DNA of 64,000 nt from Candidatus Mediterraneibacter quadrami (GCA_019120575.1 DWUU01000015.1:31844-95843), one strand, 5' to 3'. Positions 35,062-44,170 are shown, counted from the stretch's first letter. The notes: generated by a model not told the origin, from the letters alone. Made by a program: numbers and translations.

Positions 35062-36327
35062 TTACGTCAGCTCCGCGATTCTGGACACACCGACATAAAC
35101 CTCCGATATTTTATACCAGGTCGGATAATCCACTTTTCCCGTCGCCGGCAGGCCGAATACCGCCTGGAATTTCTTCACCGCATCCGCCGTCGCGGGCCCG
35201 TAGATCCCGTCCGCATCGATCTTCGGCAGGGCCGGGTAGGCGTCCGCGATCCCATTGAGCTGTTCCTGCATCTGCCGCACCTTTTCGCCGGACGATCCGT
35301 TCTCCAGCGTATAGCCGGGCCAGGACGCCGGAACTCCTGAGATCTCCTCCGCCGTATTAATGTACAGGTCATCGCCGTAGAAATACCGCAGGATCTCTAT
35401 GGCAGAATACCCCTGATCCGCCAGTTTCTTCGACCCCCACTGTGTCATCCAGTCCGGACAGCTCACTTTCCGCCCGTCACAGTACTGGGTGAGGATCGGC
35501 TGACGGACATTGGGCCGCGACAGATACGATGCAAAAAGTTCGTCCACGATCACGGAAATGGTGTCATAGATGTTCCGCTCCGGGATCCATTTATGGTCAA
35601 ATGCCGTTGAAGATGTGAGCGTAAAGTCGTACCCCCGGTTCCGGTACCATTCCGTATACACCCGGTTCAGCGTAAAGGACATGATCGCCAGCACATTGGC
35701 CCGGATGGCCTCCGCCGGCCAGGTGGCGTAGATCTCGCTGGACGCCACATTTTTAATATAATCCTTGTACTTCACATAATAATCTTTCGCCGTACTGTCC
35801 CGGGGTGAACCGTCGTGCACCACGATATACTCCGGCACCACCACCCGGCTTAAAACGATCTCCCCCGACTCATTTACCGGCTTGATCTCCGCCTCCGCGA
35901 TCTTGGGCGGATAATCCCCGTACAGCGTGTGGGCCGGGATGACGAACACTTCTTCCGCTTCCCTGCCCCCATCGTCCGGACGCATCCGGACATTCTGGAC
36001 CGCCTTCACATCCGCCAGGATCTCCGCCCCTGCGATGCTCACCGGTTCATATCCCGGCGCACTGATATTCAGCGTATATTCCGAATAGGGCTGCCGCTCA
36101 TTGTCCGGATCCAGGCTCCAGGCTTCCGGCGGTGCATCCAGCGTGAGCACTTCGCTCTGTCCCGAACGGTCTGTAATGACCTGTTCCAGTGTCTGTTCCG
36201 GCACCCCGGTATAGGAAACCGCAATCCTTGCATCCGCCACCGGACGGGAATCCGCAGCCGAGATGACATTGATCTGAAGGCGCCCTTTGCCCGTCTCCTG
36301 GTCCTGCATTGCATTTATGTCGTCCAT
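35062..36327 (-). CDS. SleC-like spore cortex-lytic protein with peptidoglycan-binding domain
   Basis: A 421-residue protein. The N-terminal part (LQINVISAADSRPVADARIAVSY, IPAHTLYGDYPPKI) and the middle region (YVKYKDYIKNVASSEIYATWPAEAIRANVLAIMSFTLNRVYTEWY, given here only as a guide to residues about 190-235) resemble the SpoIID/LytB-like part of clostridial SleC. The C-terminal 70 residues are a PG_binding_1 domain (VRQMQEQLNGIADAYPA, DGIYGPATADAVKKFQ). SleC hydrolyses cortex peptidoglycan in germination. No signal peptide is visible, as in some spore-loaded enzymes. The ATG at 36325-36327 follows GGGGGAT, which is also one arm of a hairpin. Confidence 0.75.
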   Translation of the reverse strand: MDDINAMQDQETGKGRLQINVISAADSRPVADARIAVSYTGVPEQTLEQVITDRSGQSEVLTLDAPPEAWSLDPDNERQPYSEYTLNISAPGYEPVSIAGAEILADVKAVQNVRMRPDDGGREAEEVFVIPAHTLYGDYPPKIAEAEIKPVNESGEIVLSRVVVPEYIVVHDGSPRDSTAKDYYVKYKDYIKNVASSEIYATWPAEAIRANVLAIMSFTLNRVYTEWYRNRGYDFTLTSSTAFDHKWIPERNIYDTISVIVDELFASYLSRPNVRQPILTQYCDGRKVSCPDWMTQWGSKKLADQGYSAIEILRYFYGDDLYINTAEEISGVPASWPGYTLENGSSGEKVRQMQEQLNGIADAYPALPKIDADGIYGPATADAVKKFQAVFGLPATGKVDYPTWYKISEVYVGVSRIAELT

Positions 36328-36336
36328 ATAAATAAT

Positions 36337-36377
36337 CCCCCGCATATATCTTGTATGTCTAATTATATATGCGGGGG
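36337..36377 (-). terminator. Hairpin between rseP and the SleC-like gene that contains its ribosome binding site
   Basis: CCCCCGCATATAT and ATATATGCGGGGG (36337-36349 and 36365-36377) form a perfect 13-bp stem with a 15-base loop. On the minus-strand transcript the second arm contains the GGGGGA ribosome binding site of the SleC-like gene, 9 bases from its ATG, and is followed by ATTATTTAT. It can act as a weak terminator for rseP and as a block to SleC translation. Confidence 0.6.
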
Positions 36378-36384
36378 AAAATGT

Positions 36385-37416
36385 TTAGAACAGTTTAATA
36401 ATATCATTGAACAGGACCACGACCATGAAGATCATGAGAAACGCAAATCCCGCAAAATGAACCATGCCTTCCTTCTCCGGCGGCACTCTTTTGCGCCGCA
36501 CGGCCTCCACCAGCAGGAAGATCAGCCTCCCGCCGTCCAGAGCCGGGATCGGGAGCAGGTTCATAACGCCCAGGTTTGCCGACACAAGGGTGCTGAAATT
36601 CATCAGGCTTAATACGACCGCCAGAAGTCCGGCCGGCGCCGCAGCCTCATATACTTCGTCCACCACAGCGGCCATTCCCACCGGGCCTGACATATCCTGA
36701 AGCCCCACCTGCCCGGTCACAAGCATGCGCAGGCTGTCTACGGTATAGGTCATCCAGTACTGGAGTTTATAGAATCCGTACTCCAGGGAGCCCAGGATGC
36801 CGGGGTACACCATCTCACCCCCGACAACGCCGAGCATCGGCGATGCATCGTTCTCCAGCTTTCTAAGCTCCAGCTGCGCGGTATACGTTTCACCGTCCCG
36901 CTCATAACTGATCTCATAGGACGTTTCATCCGGATGCGTCAGTGTGTAAAGACTGATGTCATCCCAGAAATGCACGCTCCTGCCGTTGATCCCGGTGATC
37001 ATGTCGCCGGCCTCAAGCCCCTGTTCCTGTGCGGAATACCCGGCCGGCACATCAGAGATCTCCGCCGTACGGTATCCCGCCGCGCCGATCAGGATCACAC
37101 AGAAGATCCAGGCAAGGATCAGGTTGAACACCGGTCCCGCCGCGATCACGGATATCCTGGCCCACACGGACTTACTGTTGAAGCTTCCCTCCGACCGGTC
37201 GTCGGCGTCATCCTCGCCCATCATGCAGGCGCCGCCGAAAGGCAGCAGTTTCAGGCTGAACAGCGTACCGCCGATCTTCTTTCCAACCAGGGTCGGCCCC
37301 AGGCCGAGGGAAAACTCATCCACACGGATGCCGTTTGCCTTAGCCAGGGCAAAGTGCCCCAGCTCATGGAAAAATATAATAAATCCGATCAAAAAGACCG
37401 CAATGATTAATCCCAT
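36385..37416 (-). CDS. rseP: Site-2 membrane metalloprotease RseP
   Basis: A 343-residue RIP metalloprotease. The zinc-binding HELGH (His17, Glu18, His21) lies in the first membrane helix, a PDZ domain in the middle (EQGLEAGDMITGINGRSV) and the LDGGRL motif near the C-terminus. It cleaves membrane-bound anti-sigma factors and remnant signal peptides. The gene follows dxr by 3 bp; the order uppS-cdsa-dxr-rseP is the classic envelope cluster of Firmicutes. Confidence 0.95.
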   Translation of the reverse strand: MGLIIAVFLIGFIIFFHELGHFALAKANGIRVDEFSLGLGPTLVGKKIGGTLFSLKLLPFGGACMMGEDDADDRSEGSFNSKSVWARISVIAAGPVFNLILAWIFCVILIGAAGYRTAEISDVPAGYSAQEQGLEAGDMITGINGRSVHFWDDISLYTLTHPDETSYEISYERDGETYTAQLELRKLENDASPMLGVVGGEMVYPGILGSLEYGFYKLQYWMTYTVDSLRMLVTGQVGLQDMSGPVGMAAVVDEVYEAAAPAGLLAVVLSLMNFSTLVSANLGVMNLLPIPALDGGRLIFLLVEAVRRKRVPPEKEGMVHFAGFAFLMIFMVVVLFNDIIKLF

Positions 37417-37419
37417 ACG

Positions 37420-38562
37420 CTACCACCTGTTTTTAATAAAATCATATGTCTCCTGCTCGGCCTTTAGTATTTCATCCACATCCGGATCCGCAATATTCCT
37501 GTGATTCTCCATACACGCCTGAATGATCTCCGGGATCTGGAGATACCGGATCTTCCGGTCCAGGAAGAGGGCCACCGCCTTTTCATTGGCGGCATTGAAC
37601 ACCGTCGGCAGGGAACCGCCGGTCCGTCCCGCCTCAATGGCAAGCTTCAGACCGTAGAATGTCTCCATATCCGGCTTCTCGAATGTGATCTGCGTAAGTG
37701 TCCCGAAATCCAGCCGTTCCCCCGGCAGATACCGGCGCTCCGGATAGTACAGCGCGTACTGGATCGGCAGCTTCATGTCCGGCGTGCCGAGCTGCGCGAT
37801 CACCGCACCGTCCTCGTACTCTACCATGGAATGAATGATGCTCTGGGGCTGGACGACCACCTGGATCTGATCCACTGTCACCCCGAAGAGCCACCTGGCC
37901 TCGATCACTTCCAGTCCTTTATTCACCATGGTGGAAGAATCGATGGTGATCTTTCTTCCCATCGCCCAGTTCGGGTGCTTCAGCGCATCCTCCACCCGAA
38001 TATGCTCCAGATCTTCCCGCTTCTTTCCGCGGAATGGTCCGCCGGAAGCCGTCAGCAGGATTTTGTGGAGCGCTTTCTCCTGGCCCCCCTGAAGGGACTG
38101 GAAGATGGCGCTGTGCTCGCTGTCTACCGGAAGGATGGATACGTGATATTGTTCCGCAAGCGGCATGATAATATGCCCCGCCGTGACCAGCGTCTCTTTA
38201 TTGGCCAGTGCGATGTCCTTGCCCGCCCGGATGGCCTCGATGGTTGGAAGGATGCCGATCATCCCCACGATGGCCGTGACCAGGATCTCTGAATCTTTTT
38301 CTGCAGCCACCGCCAGAAGTCCGTCCATCCCGGAAAGGACTTCCACCTGCAGATCCCCTGTGCGGGTTTTCAGTTCCGCTGCAAGGTCTTCGCTCCACAC
38401 CGCCGCAAGCTTCGGCCTGAATTCCCGGATCTGCCGTTCCAGCAGATCAATATTGCGGCCGGCCGCCAGCGCGGTCACTTCGATATCCTTATTGGTTCTT
38501 ACAATCTCCAGGGTCTGGGTGCCGATGGATCCGGTGGAACCCAGGATGGCTATTTTCTTCAT
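37420..38562 (-). CDS. dxr: 1-deoxy-D-xylulose 5-phosphate reductoisomerase
   Basis: A 380-residue protein with the NADPH-binding start IAILGSTGSIGTQTLEI, the substrate motif LPVDSEHSAIFQSLQG and the catalytic-loop segment LTASGGPF, characteristic of Dxr. It converts DXP to 2-C-methylerythritol 4-phosphate, the first committed step of the MEP isoprenoid route, which feeds undecaprenyl synthesis by the neighbouring uppS. Length and motifs are complete. Confidence 0.97.
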   Translation of the reverse strand: MKKIAILGSTGSIGTQTLEIVRTNKDIEVTALAAGRNIDLLERQIREFRPKLAAVWSEDLAAELKTRTGDLQVEVLSGMDGLLAVAAEKDSEILVTAIVGMIGILPTIEAIRAGKDIALANKETLVTAGHIIMPLAEQYHVSILPVDSEHSAIFQSLQGGQEKALHKILLTASGGPFRGKKREDLEHIRVEDALKHPNWAMGRKITIDSSTMVNKGLEVIEARWLFGVTVDQIQVVVQPQSIIHSMVEYEDGAVIAQLGTPDMKLPIQYALYYPERRYLPGERLDFGTLTQITFEKPDMETFYGLKLAIEAGRTGGSLPTVFNAANEKAVALFLDRKIRYLQIPEIIQACMENHRNIADPDVDEILKAEQETYDFIKNRW

Positions 38563-38592
38563 TCGAACATACTCCTCTTTTCTCTGCAGTCT

Positions 38593-39405
38593 CTACAGTA
38601 AAACTGCAAGATAATATATGATCGGTGCAGTGAAAATGACACTGTCAAACCGGTCCAGAATCCCCCCGTGTCCGGGGATCAGCTTCCCGTAATCTTTGAT
38701 ATTATGATACCGCTTGATGGCTGATGCGGCCAGGTCCCCGATCTGGGAGATCGCGCCGCCCGCCGCGCCGATGATCACATAGGTCAGCACATCCACCCCT
38801 GCATTTCCCCAGCGGTTGATGGCCAGGGCGTAAAGCGCACCGATGAGGGCCGCCCCCAGGATCCCGCCGATCCCGCCTTCCACAGATTTCTTCGGGCTTA
38901 AAACCGGCGCCATCTTATGCTTCCCGATCAGTTTGCCCACACAGTAGGCGCATGTGTCGCATCCCCAGGAGCATACAAACACCAGCCACACGGTGAAGAC
39001 GCCGCCGTCCAGAAGCCTTGTCCGGTAAATAAAGGAGAGCATCACCGCCACATAGAGCACGCCGAAAAACGCGGCAAAGATCTGCTGGGTATTGTATTTC
39101 GGATAGGCAAAAACAAGGGCGGCCATCTCGCAGATGAGCAGCGCCATAAACAGCAGCATAAACCAGTTCAGCTTATCGCCCGGGAGCTGCGCCTCAAAAT
39201 ACAGGAGGCCGTAATAAACGGCCGCGGCGGCATATCCGATGATCCCCGGCGGTTTCTTCTCGATCCCGAATACTTTATAGAGTTCCGTCATGCCGATCAG
39301 GCTGATGAGCAGCAGTACAAAGAACAGCAGATTTCCTCCGGTGATGATTGTGACAAGGGCGATCACCATCAGAAGGATCCCGCTCAGCAAACGTGTTATA
39401 AACAT
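38593..39405 (-). CDS. cdsA: Phosphatidate cytidylyltransferase
   Basis: A 270-residue multi-spanning membrane enzyme with the C-terminal CTP_transf_1 signature (PVLSPKKSVEGGIGG, then QIGDLAASAIKRYHNIKDYGKLIPGHGGILDRFDS, residues about 215-250). It makes CDP-diacylglycerol, the precursor of phospholipids. It lies 3 bp downstream of uppS and 30 bp upstream of dxr, in the same operon. Confidence 0.95.
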   Translation of the reverse strand: MFITRLLSGILLMVIALVTIITGGNLLFFVLLLISLIGMTELYKVFGIEKKPPGIIGYAAAAVYYGLLYFEAQLPGDKLNWFMLLFMALLICEMAALVFAYPKYNTQQIFAAFFGVLYVAVMLSFIYRTRLLDGGVFTVWLVFVCSWGCDTCAYCVGKLIGKHKMAPVLSPKKSVEGGIGGILGAALIGALYALAINRWGNAGVDVLTYVIIGAAGGAISQIGDLAASAIKRYHNIKDYGKLIPGHGGILDRFDSVIFTAPIIYYLAVLL

Positions 39406-39408
39406 CTC

Positions 39409-40116
39409 TTACGCCTCCTCTACTCCCCCGAATCTCCGGTGTCTGTGGTTGTACTCTTCGATCGCTCTGACCAGTTCATCTTTTGTGAAATCCGGCCATG
39501 GCACATCTGTAAAATAGAATTCCGAATAGGCCAGCTGCCAGAGCAGATAATTGGAAAGCCGCTGCTCGCCGCTGGTCCGGATCATGAGATCCGGATCCGG
39601 AATATCATGTGTATCCAGATAGGACTGGAACAGGTCTTCACTGATCTCTTCCGCGCTCACTTTTCCCGCCGCGCAGTCCGCAGCCAGCTTCTTCGCCGCC
39701 CGGGTAATCTCATCCCGGCTTCCGTAGTTGAGGGCGATGGTAAAATTCAGCCCGCCGTTATCAACCGTCGCCTCCTCCAGTTCCCGGATCCGGTTCTTAA
39801 TATCGTCGTCCAGCGGTTCAATATCTCCGATCACGCGGATCTTCATGTCATTCTTCGCCGCCGTCTTCAGGCAGGTCTTCATATAATTGCGCAGCAGCTT
39901 CATGAGCGCCGCCACCTCGCCGTCCGGGCGGTTCCAGTTCTCAGTGGAAAAGGCATAGACCGTCAGGTATTTGATACCCATGCGCCAGGCTTCCTCACAG
40001 ATCCGCTCCACATTTTTGCTGCCCTGGGCATGTCCGTAATTCCGGGGCATCCCCTTTGCCTTCGCCCAGCGCCCGTTTCCGTCCAATATGATTGCAATAT
40101 GCTGTGGTACTTTCAT
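39409..40116 (-). CDS. uppS: Isoprenyl transferase (undecaprenyl diphosphate synthase)
   Basis: A 235-residue cis-prenyltransferase with the diphosphate-binding motif HIAIILDGNGRWAK (Asp12) and RTSGEQRLSNYLLWQLAYSE near the C-terminus. It makes the C55 lipid carrier for peptidoglycan and wall polymers. The start at 40114-40116 is preceded by GAGAGGAAATGCG; the longer open frame begins inside an upstream hairpin. Two hairpins separate it from frr, so it probably begins a separate transcript. Confidence 0.95.
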   Translation of the reverse strand: MKVPQHIAIILDGNGRWAKAKGMPRNYGHAQGSKNVERICEEAWRMGIKYLTVYAFSTENWNRPDGEVAALMKLLRNYMKTCLKTAAKNDMKIRVIGDIEPLDDDIKNRIRELEEATVDNGGLNFTIALNYGSRDEITRAAKKLAADCAAGKVSAEEISEDLFQSYLDTHDIPDPDLMIRTSGEQRLSNYLLWQLAYSEFYFTDVPWPDFTKDELVRAIEEYNHRHRRFGGVEEA

Positions 40117-40140
40117 CGCATTTCCTCTCATTCTCTGATC

Positions 40141-40159
40141 GCCCCGGACTGACCGGGGC
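40141..40159 (-). terminator. Second hairpin between frr and uppS
   Basis: GCCCCGG (40141-40147) and CCGGGGC (40153-40159) form a GC-only stem with a 5-base loop, 24 bp before the uppS start. There is no T tract, so it could be a leader structure of uppS or reinforce the neighbouring terminator. Confidence 0.45.
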
Positions 40160-40168
40160 GGCACTGGA

Positions 40169-40196
40169 AAGGGGGCTTACATATCCAAGCCCCCTT
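40169..40196 (-). terminator. Terminator downstream of frr
   Basis: A perfect 10-bp stem (AAGGGGGCTT / AAGCCCCCTT) with an 8-base loop, ending in TTTCC on the minus strand, 4 bp past the frr stop codon. Confidence 0.65.
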
Positions 40197-40200
40197 CTCC

Positions 40201-40752
40201 TTATACTGTCATGATCTCTTTTGATTTTGCATCAACCATTTTGTCGATCTTTTCGATATATTTATCTGTGATCTTCTGAAGCTCGTCTTCCAGATCCTTG
40301 ATGCCGTCCTCGGAAATCTCCGTTCCTTTCAGCTTCTTGAACGCAACGTTGCCGTCCCGGCGGATATTGCGGACAGCCACCTTGGCAGCCTCGCCTTTTT
40401 TCTTCACTTCTCTGGCAAGTTCTTTTCTGCGCTCCTCAGTGAGTTCCGGAAATACCAGGCGGATGGATGAACCGTCATTGGTCGGATTGATGCCGATATC
40501 GGATGTCAGGATCGCTTTCTCAATGGCTTTGAGCATGCTCTTCTCCCACGGCTGGATCTGGATCATCCTGGCCTCCGGGACAGATACATTCGCCACCTGC
40601 TGGATCGGCGTCGGCGCTCCGTAATAATCCACATACAGCTTGTCCAGCACATGCGGATTGGCGCGTCCTGCACGGATCGTCACCAGCTCGCTGTCCAGGT
40701 TGTTGATGGTTTTCGTCATCTTTGCGTCATATGCTGTCACTTTCTCGTTCAT
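40201..40752 (-). CDS. frr: Ribosome recycling factor
   Basis: A 183-residue protein with the three-helix-bundle pattern of RRF, from TINNLDSELVTIRAGRANPHVLDKLYVDYYG (residues about 14-44, tRNA-mimic stem) to the C-terminal helix DKYIEKIDKMVDAKSKEIM. With EF-G it splits post-termination ribosomes. It follows pyrH by 12 bp, the usual pyrH-frr pair. Confidence 0.97.
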   Translation of the reverse strand: MNEKVTAYDAKMTKTINNLDSELVTIRAGRANPHVLDKLYVDYYGAPTPIQQVANVSVPEARMIQIQPWEKSMLKAIEKAILTSDIGINPTNDGSSIRLVFPELTEERRKELAREVKKKGEAAKVAVRNIRRDGNVAFKKLKGTEISEDGIKDLEDELQKITDKYIEKIDKMVDAKSKEIMTV

Positions 40753-40764
40753 TCTGAAATCCTC

Positions 40765-41460
40765 CTATACTGTTACTTTTGTTCCGGTAAAATGACCGCT
40801 CATCGTCTCCACGATGCTGTTCTCTTCATTGAGCCCGAATACAAGCATCGGCATCTTATTCTCCAGACAGAGGATGGATGCCGTAAGGTCCACTGCAGCC
40901 AGCTTCTTATCGATCACTTCCTGGATGGAAACCTCATCATATTTGACTGCCGCCGGATTTACCTTCGGATCGCTGTCATAGATGCCGTCGATGGCCTTCG
41001 CCAGAAGCATGGCGTCCGCCTCGATCTCAATGGCTCTTAAGACTGCGCCAGTGTCCGTTGAAAAATACGGATGGCCCGTGCCGCCTGCGAAGAAGATCAC
41101 CTTTCCTTCCTCCAGCGCCGCCACGGCCGCGTCTTTTGAAAAGAGGGATGTAAACGCGCCGCACACGAACGGGGTGAATACTTCCGTCTTCATGCCCACA
41201 TGTCTGAAAATATCCGATACATAGATGCAGTTCATCACCGTTGCAAGCATGCCGATCTGATCCGCTTTCGTCCGGTCAATGGTCTCACTTGTGCGGCCTC
41301 TCCAGAAGTTGCCGCCTCCGGTCACGATGGCCACCTGGATCCCGTCATCCGTCAGCTTCTTCACCTGCTCCGCCACACCGATGCATGTCGCCTCGTCAAA
41401 TCCTGTCTTCTTGTCTCCCGCGAGGGCTTCCCCGCTCAGCTTCAGTAGTACTCTTTTCAT
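40765..41460 (-). CDS. pyrH: Uridylate kinase
   Basis: A 231-residue amino acid kinase-fold UMP kinase: KRVLLKLSGEALAGDKKTG, VTGGGNFWRGR, FFAGGTGHPYFSTDT and the C-terminal region binding UMP. It makes UDP and is allosterically controlled by GTP and UTP. The ATG at 41458-41460 has AAAGGAG 8 bases upstream; the longer open frame is not supported. The usual upstream partners rpsB-tsf are absent; a ClC channel gene ends 26 bp before the start. Confidence 0.96.
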   Translation of the reverse strand: MKRVLLKLSGEALAGDKKTGFDEATCIGVAEQVKKLTDDGIQVAIVTGGGNFWRGRTSETIDRTKADQIGMLATVMNCIYVSDIFRHVGMKTEVFTPFVCGAFTSLFSKDAAVAALEEGKVIFFAGGTGHPYFSTDTGAVLRAIEIEADAMLLAKAIDGIYDSDPKVNPAAVKYDEVSIQEVIDKKLAAVDLTASILCLENKMPMLVFGLNEENSIVETMSGHFTGTKVTV

Positions 41461-41485
41461 ATGGTAAACTCCTTTGAAATCTCTG

Positions 41486-43084
41486 CTAAAATGAAGTATA
41501 ACATAAGTTTTCCAATTTGTCATGTATATATCCCGCATCCCGCTCGTCCGTCATGACGGTGAGGCGGTCGCCCGCCATAAGCTTCGTCTTCCCCCGGGGA
41601 ATAATCTCTTTCCCATCCCGCTCAAGAGCCACCAGCAGGCAGTTCTTCGGCCAGTGGATCTCCATGACCGTCCGGCCTTCCAGAACAGAACCGCTCATAA
41701 TCACAAACTCACTTAAGACCTTCTGTCCGCCCGCGCTTCCGGATGATTTCCGGTCGGGATTTTCTGCATTTCCGGTCCCGGACGCCGCCTGCCCGGCAAT
41801 CAGCCGGTTCAGCAGGCTCTCATAGATCGGCTCGGATTTCACAAGGGTGGCCGTAATATATGCCGCAACCGATACGATGGCCAGGGAAAGCATCTGGCTC
41901 ACCGAGCCGGACATCTCAAAGAGCAGGATGATCCCGGTGATCGGCGCCCGCACGATGGCGGTGAAGAACCCCGCCATGGAGAGCAACACGAAATTATTGA
42001 TATAGCCCGGATCCATCCCGAAGAACTCTACCCCGGCCATGGCAAATGCCCCGCCGAGCAGGGCGCCCAGAATCAGCAGCGGAAAGAAAATGCCGCCCGG
42101 CGCGCCCGAGCCGAAGCTGACCGCCGAAAAAAGAAACTTGACCACAAACGTCAAAAGGACCAGTGCAAGAACCATTTCCCCGTCTGTCAGGGAAACGATC
42201 AGATTGCTGCCGCTTCCAAGGACCGACGGCATCAGAAGACCCAGCACCCCGGCCGCCAGGAACGCGATCACCAGCCTGGAGGTTTCATTTAAGAACTTCG
42301 GCTTCTTATACAGATCCTGGGCTTTCGTCATTACCTTATTATATAACGCCCCTGCCAGCCCCAGCAGCACGCCCAGAAGAAGCAGCGTCCAGTACAGTTC
42401 CTGGGGCAGGACATTTTCAAGCTCAAACTGGAAAACCGGATCGATCCCCATGATGTGGGAACAGATATAATCCGCCGTGACGGATGCCGTCATCACGGAG
42501 ACAAGCAGGCTAACGGAAAATCCTTTGTGAATCTCCTCCAGGGCAAACATCATGCCCGCCAGCGGCGCGTGAAAGGCCGCCGCCAGTCCCGCGCTGGCCC
42601 CGCAGGTCATGAGATACCGCTCTTCTGTCTTTCCCCGGTCCAGAAGACGGGAGACGCCCTGGCCGCCCATGGCGCCCAGCTGGATCGACGGGCCCTCCCG
42701 TCCGAGGGACAGGCCGCCGAAGAGACACAGGAAGCCGCCGATGAATTTGGCCGGCAGCACCCGTTTCCAGTCTTCTTTTAATTTGCCGAGAATTTCCCCC
42801 TCCACCTGGGGAATGCCGCTCCCGGAAATCATCGGCTCCCATTTTACCAGCCGCCCCACGATCAGGGCCAGCAGGATGAGTACGGCGAACCAGGCGAGGA
42901 TCCGAAGCGGATGCCCTTTTATAAAGGCAAGGATTTCATTCAGCCACTCCCCGGCATATGTAAGCGCGATCCGGTAGAACATGACCACCAGCCCGGACAC
43001 TGCGCCCACCAGCAGGCCTTCCCCGATCAGGATGACCGGAAATCGCCGCGCCCGTTTTATTGTATTGGATGTATCTTTCTTCAT
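41486..43084 (-). CDS. ClC-family chloride channel/antiporter with RCK_C (TrkA-C) domain
   Basis: A 532-residue protein. The membrane part (about residues 15-435) has ClC selectivity elements GSGIPQ, GREGPSIQLG, GAPGGIFFPLLILGALLGG and the internal-gate tyrosine region. A cytosolic C-terminal RCK_C domain (about 450-530: FVIMSGSVLEGRTVMEIHWP, GDRLTVMTDE) may sense ligands. The glutamate in GREGP fits a proton-coupled exchanger. It could help in acid resistance or in membrane potential control; fluoride export is less likely, as Fluc-type ClC signatures are lacking. It may be co-transcribed with lrgAB upstream and pyrH downstream. Confidence 0.92.
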   Translation of the reverse strand: MKKDTSNTIKRARRFPVILIGEGLLVGAVSGLVVMFYRIALTYAGEWLNEILAFIKGHPLRILAWFAVLILLALIVGRLVKWEPMISGSGIPQVEGEILGKLKEDWKRVLPAKFIGGFLCLFGGLSLGREGPSIQLGAMGGQGVSRLLDRGKTEERYLMTCGASAGLAAAFHAPLAGMMFALEEIHKGFSVSLLVSVMTASVTADYICSHIMGIDPVFQFELENVLPQELYWTLLLLGVLLGLAGALYNKVMTKAQDLYKKPKFLNETSRLVIAFLAAGVLGLLMPSVLGSGSNLIVSLTDGEMVLALVLLTFVVKFLFSAVSFGSGAPGGIFFPLLILGALLGGAFAMAGVEFFGMDPGYINNFVLLSMAGFFTAIVRAPITGIILLFEMSGSVSQMLSLAIVSVAAYITATLVKSEPIYESLLNRLIAGQAASGTGNAENPDRKSSGSAGGQKVLSEFVIMSGSVLEGRTVMEIHWPKNCLLVALERDGKEIIPRGKTKLMAGDRLTVMTDERDAGYIHDKLENLCYTSF

Positions 43085-43113
43085 CTCAGTTCATTCCCTC
43101 TTCTGTCTCTTCC

Positions 43114-43794
43114 CTACAAAACGATCATGGAAAACAGGACCGTGATGATCCCGCAGATCCCGATTGCAAGACCGCTCATGGCGCCTTCCACCTCGCCGAG
43201 TTCGATGGCTTTCGAAGTGCCCACCGCATGGCTGGACGCGCCGATTGCAAGGCCTGCTGCGACCGGATCCGACACCCGGAAAAGACGGATCAGCAGCGGA
43301 GCGAAGATCCCGCCCAGGATTCCTGTGAAGATCACCGCCACCACCGTGATCGGCACCATGCCGCCCGCCGGTTCCGCGATACTGACCGCGATCGGCGTGG
43401 TTACGGATTTTGGGATCAGAGAGACCGTCAGGCTCTCATCCAGTCCGAAGAGCCGGCACAGCAGATATACGCTTCCCATGGACGCCGCCGAACCTGCCGC
43501 GCAGCCGACGAGGATGGGCAGGGCGTATTCTTTCAGGATCTGAAGCTTCGTATATACCGCCACCGCCAGGCAGGCCGTGGCAGGAGCCAGGAACATATTG
43601 ATGATCTCGCCGCCCTGATTGTAGGATTCATAGGGAATCCGGAAGATCAGAAGAACTGCGGACACAAGCACGATGGCGATGATCAGCGGATTGCACACCG
43701 GGGTTTTCAGCTTCCGGTTCAGTTTCACCCCGATCCAGAAAGCGATGATGCTGAGCGCCACGCCAAAGTATGGGGATTCAAATATTTCACTCAT
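43114..43794 (-). CDS. lrgB: LrgB-family membrane protein
   Basis: A 226-residue polytopic protein with the LrgB/CidB core (CGSAASMGSVYLLCRLFG-like region, KSVTTPIAVSIAEPAGG, ASSHAVGTSKAIELGEVEGAMSGLAIG). Its start overlaps the end of the LrgA gene by 8 bp. LrgAB/CidAB pairs modulate murein hydrolase activity and programmed lysis in staphylococci, and relatives transport pyruvate or glycolate. No LytSR two-component system is in view. Confidence 0.9.
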   Translation of the reverse strand: MSEIFESPYFGVALSIIAFWIGVKLNRKLKTPVCNPLIIAIVLVSAVLLIFRIPYESYNQGGEIINMFLAPATACLAVAVYTKLQILKEYALPILVGCAAGSAASMGSVYLLCRLFGLDESLTVSLIPKSVTTPIAVSIAEPAGGMVPITVVAVIFTGILGGIFAPLLIRLFRVSDPVAAGLAIGASSHAVGTSKAIELGEVEGAMSGLAIGICGIITVLFSMIVL

Positions 43795-44170
43795 TTTCCG
43801 GCTTCCCTCCTTTCTCTCTGCGCCCGGCCAGAAGCTTCACAGTCAGCCGCACGCTCCACGCGGTCACGGCAAAGGTCACAACCGTAGAGATCACACAGAT
43901 GACGATGAGCTGAAGCCAGGTGCTTTTCAGCACGTCAAAATAATTAATAATGCTCACCCCGGCCGGGATGAAGAAGAACGCCATATTTTCCAGCAGGAAA
44001 TCCGATTTCTCCTGGATATGTTCAATCTTCAGCGCGCCGGAAATCAGGCAGACGAAAAGCAGGATCATGCCGATCACACTGGCCGGGAAGGCAAAAGGAA
44101 GGATCTTCTCCACCAGCACGCTGAGCCAGCACACAGAAAAGACGATCCCGATCTGTTTAATAATTTTCAT
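43787..44170 (-). CDS. lrgA: CidA/LrgA-family holin-like protein
   Basis: A protein of about 127 residues with four hydrophobic segments, matching the CidA/LrgA family (VEKILPFAFPASVIGMILLFVCLISGAL, FFIPAGVSII). It is the holin-like partner of LrgB. I place the start at the ATG 44168-44170 (MKIIKQIG); a GTG four codons upstream at 44182 is the alternative. AAAGGAAA upstream does not decide clearly between them. The gene is divergent from the DAHP synthase gene. Confidence 0.85.
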   Translation of the reverse strand: MKIIKQIGIVFSVCWLSVLVEKILPFAFPASVIGMILLFVCLISGALKIEHIQEKSDFLLENMAFFFIPAGVSIINYFDVLKSTWLQLIVICVISTVVTFAVTAWSVRLTVKLLAGRREKGGKPENE

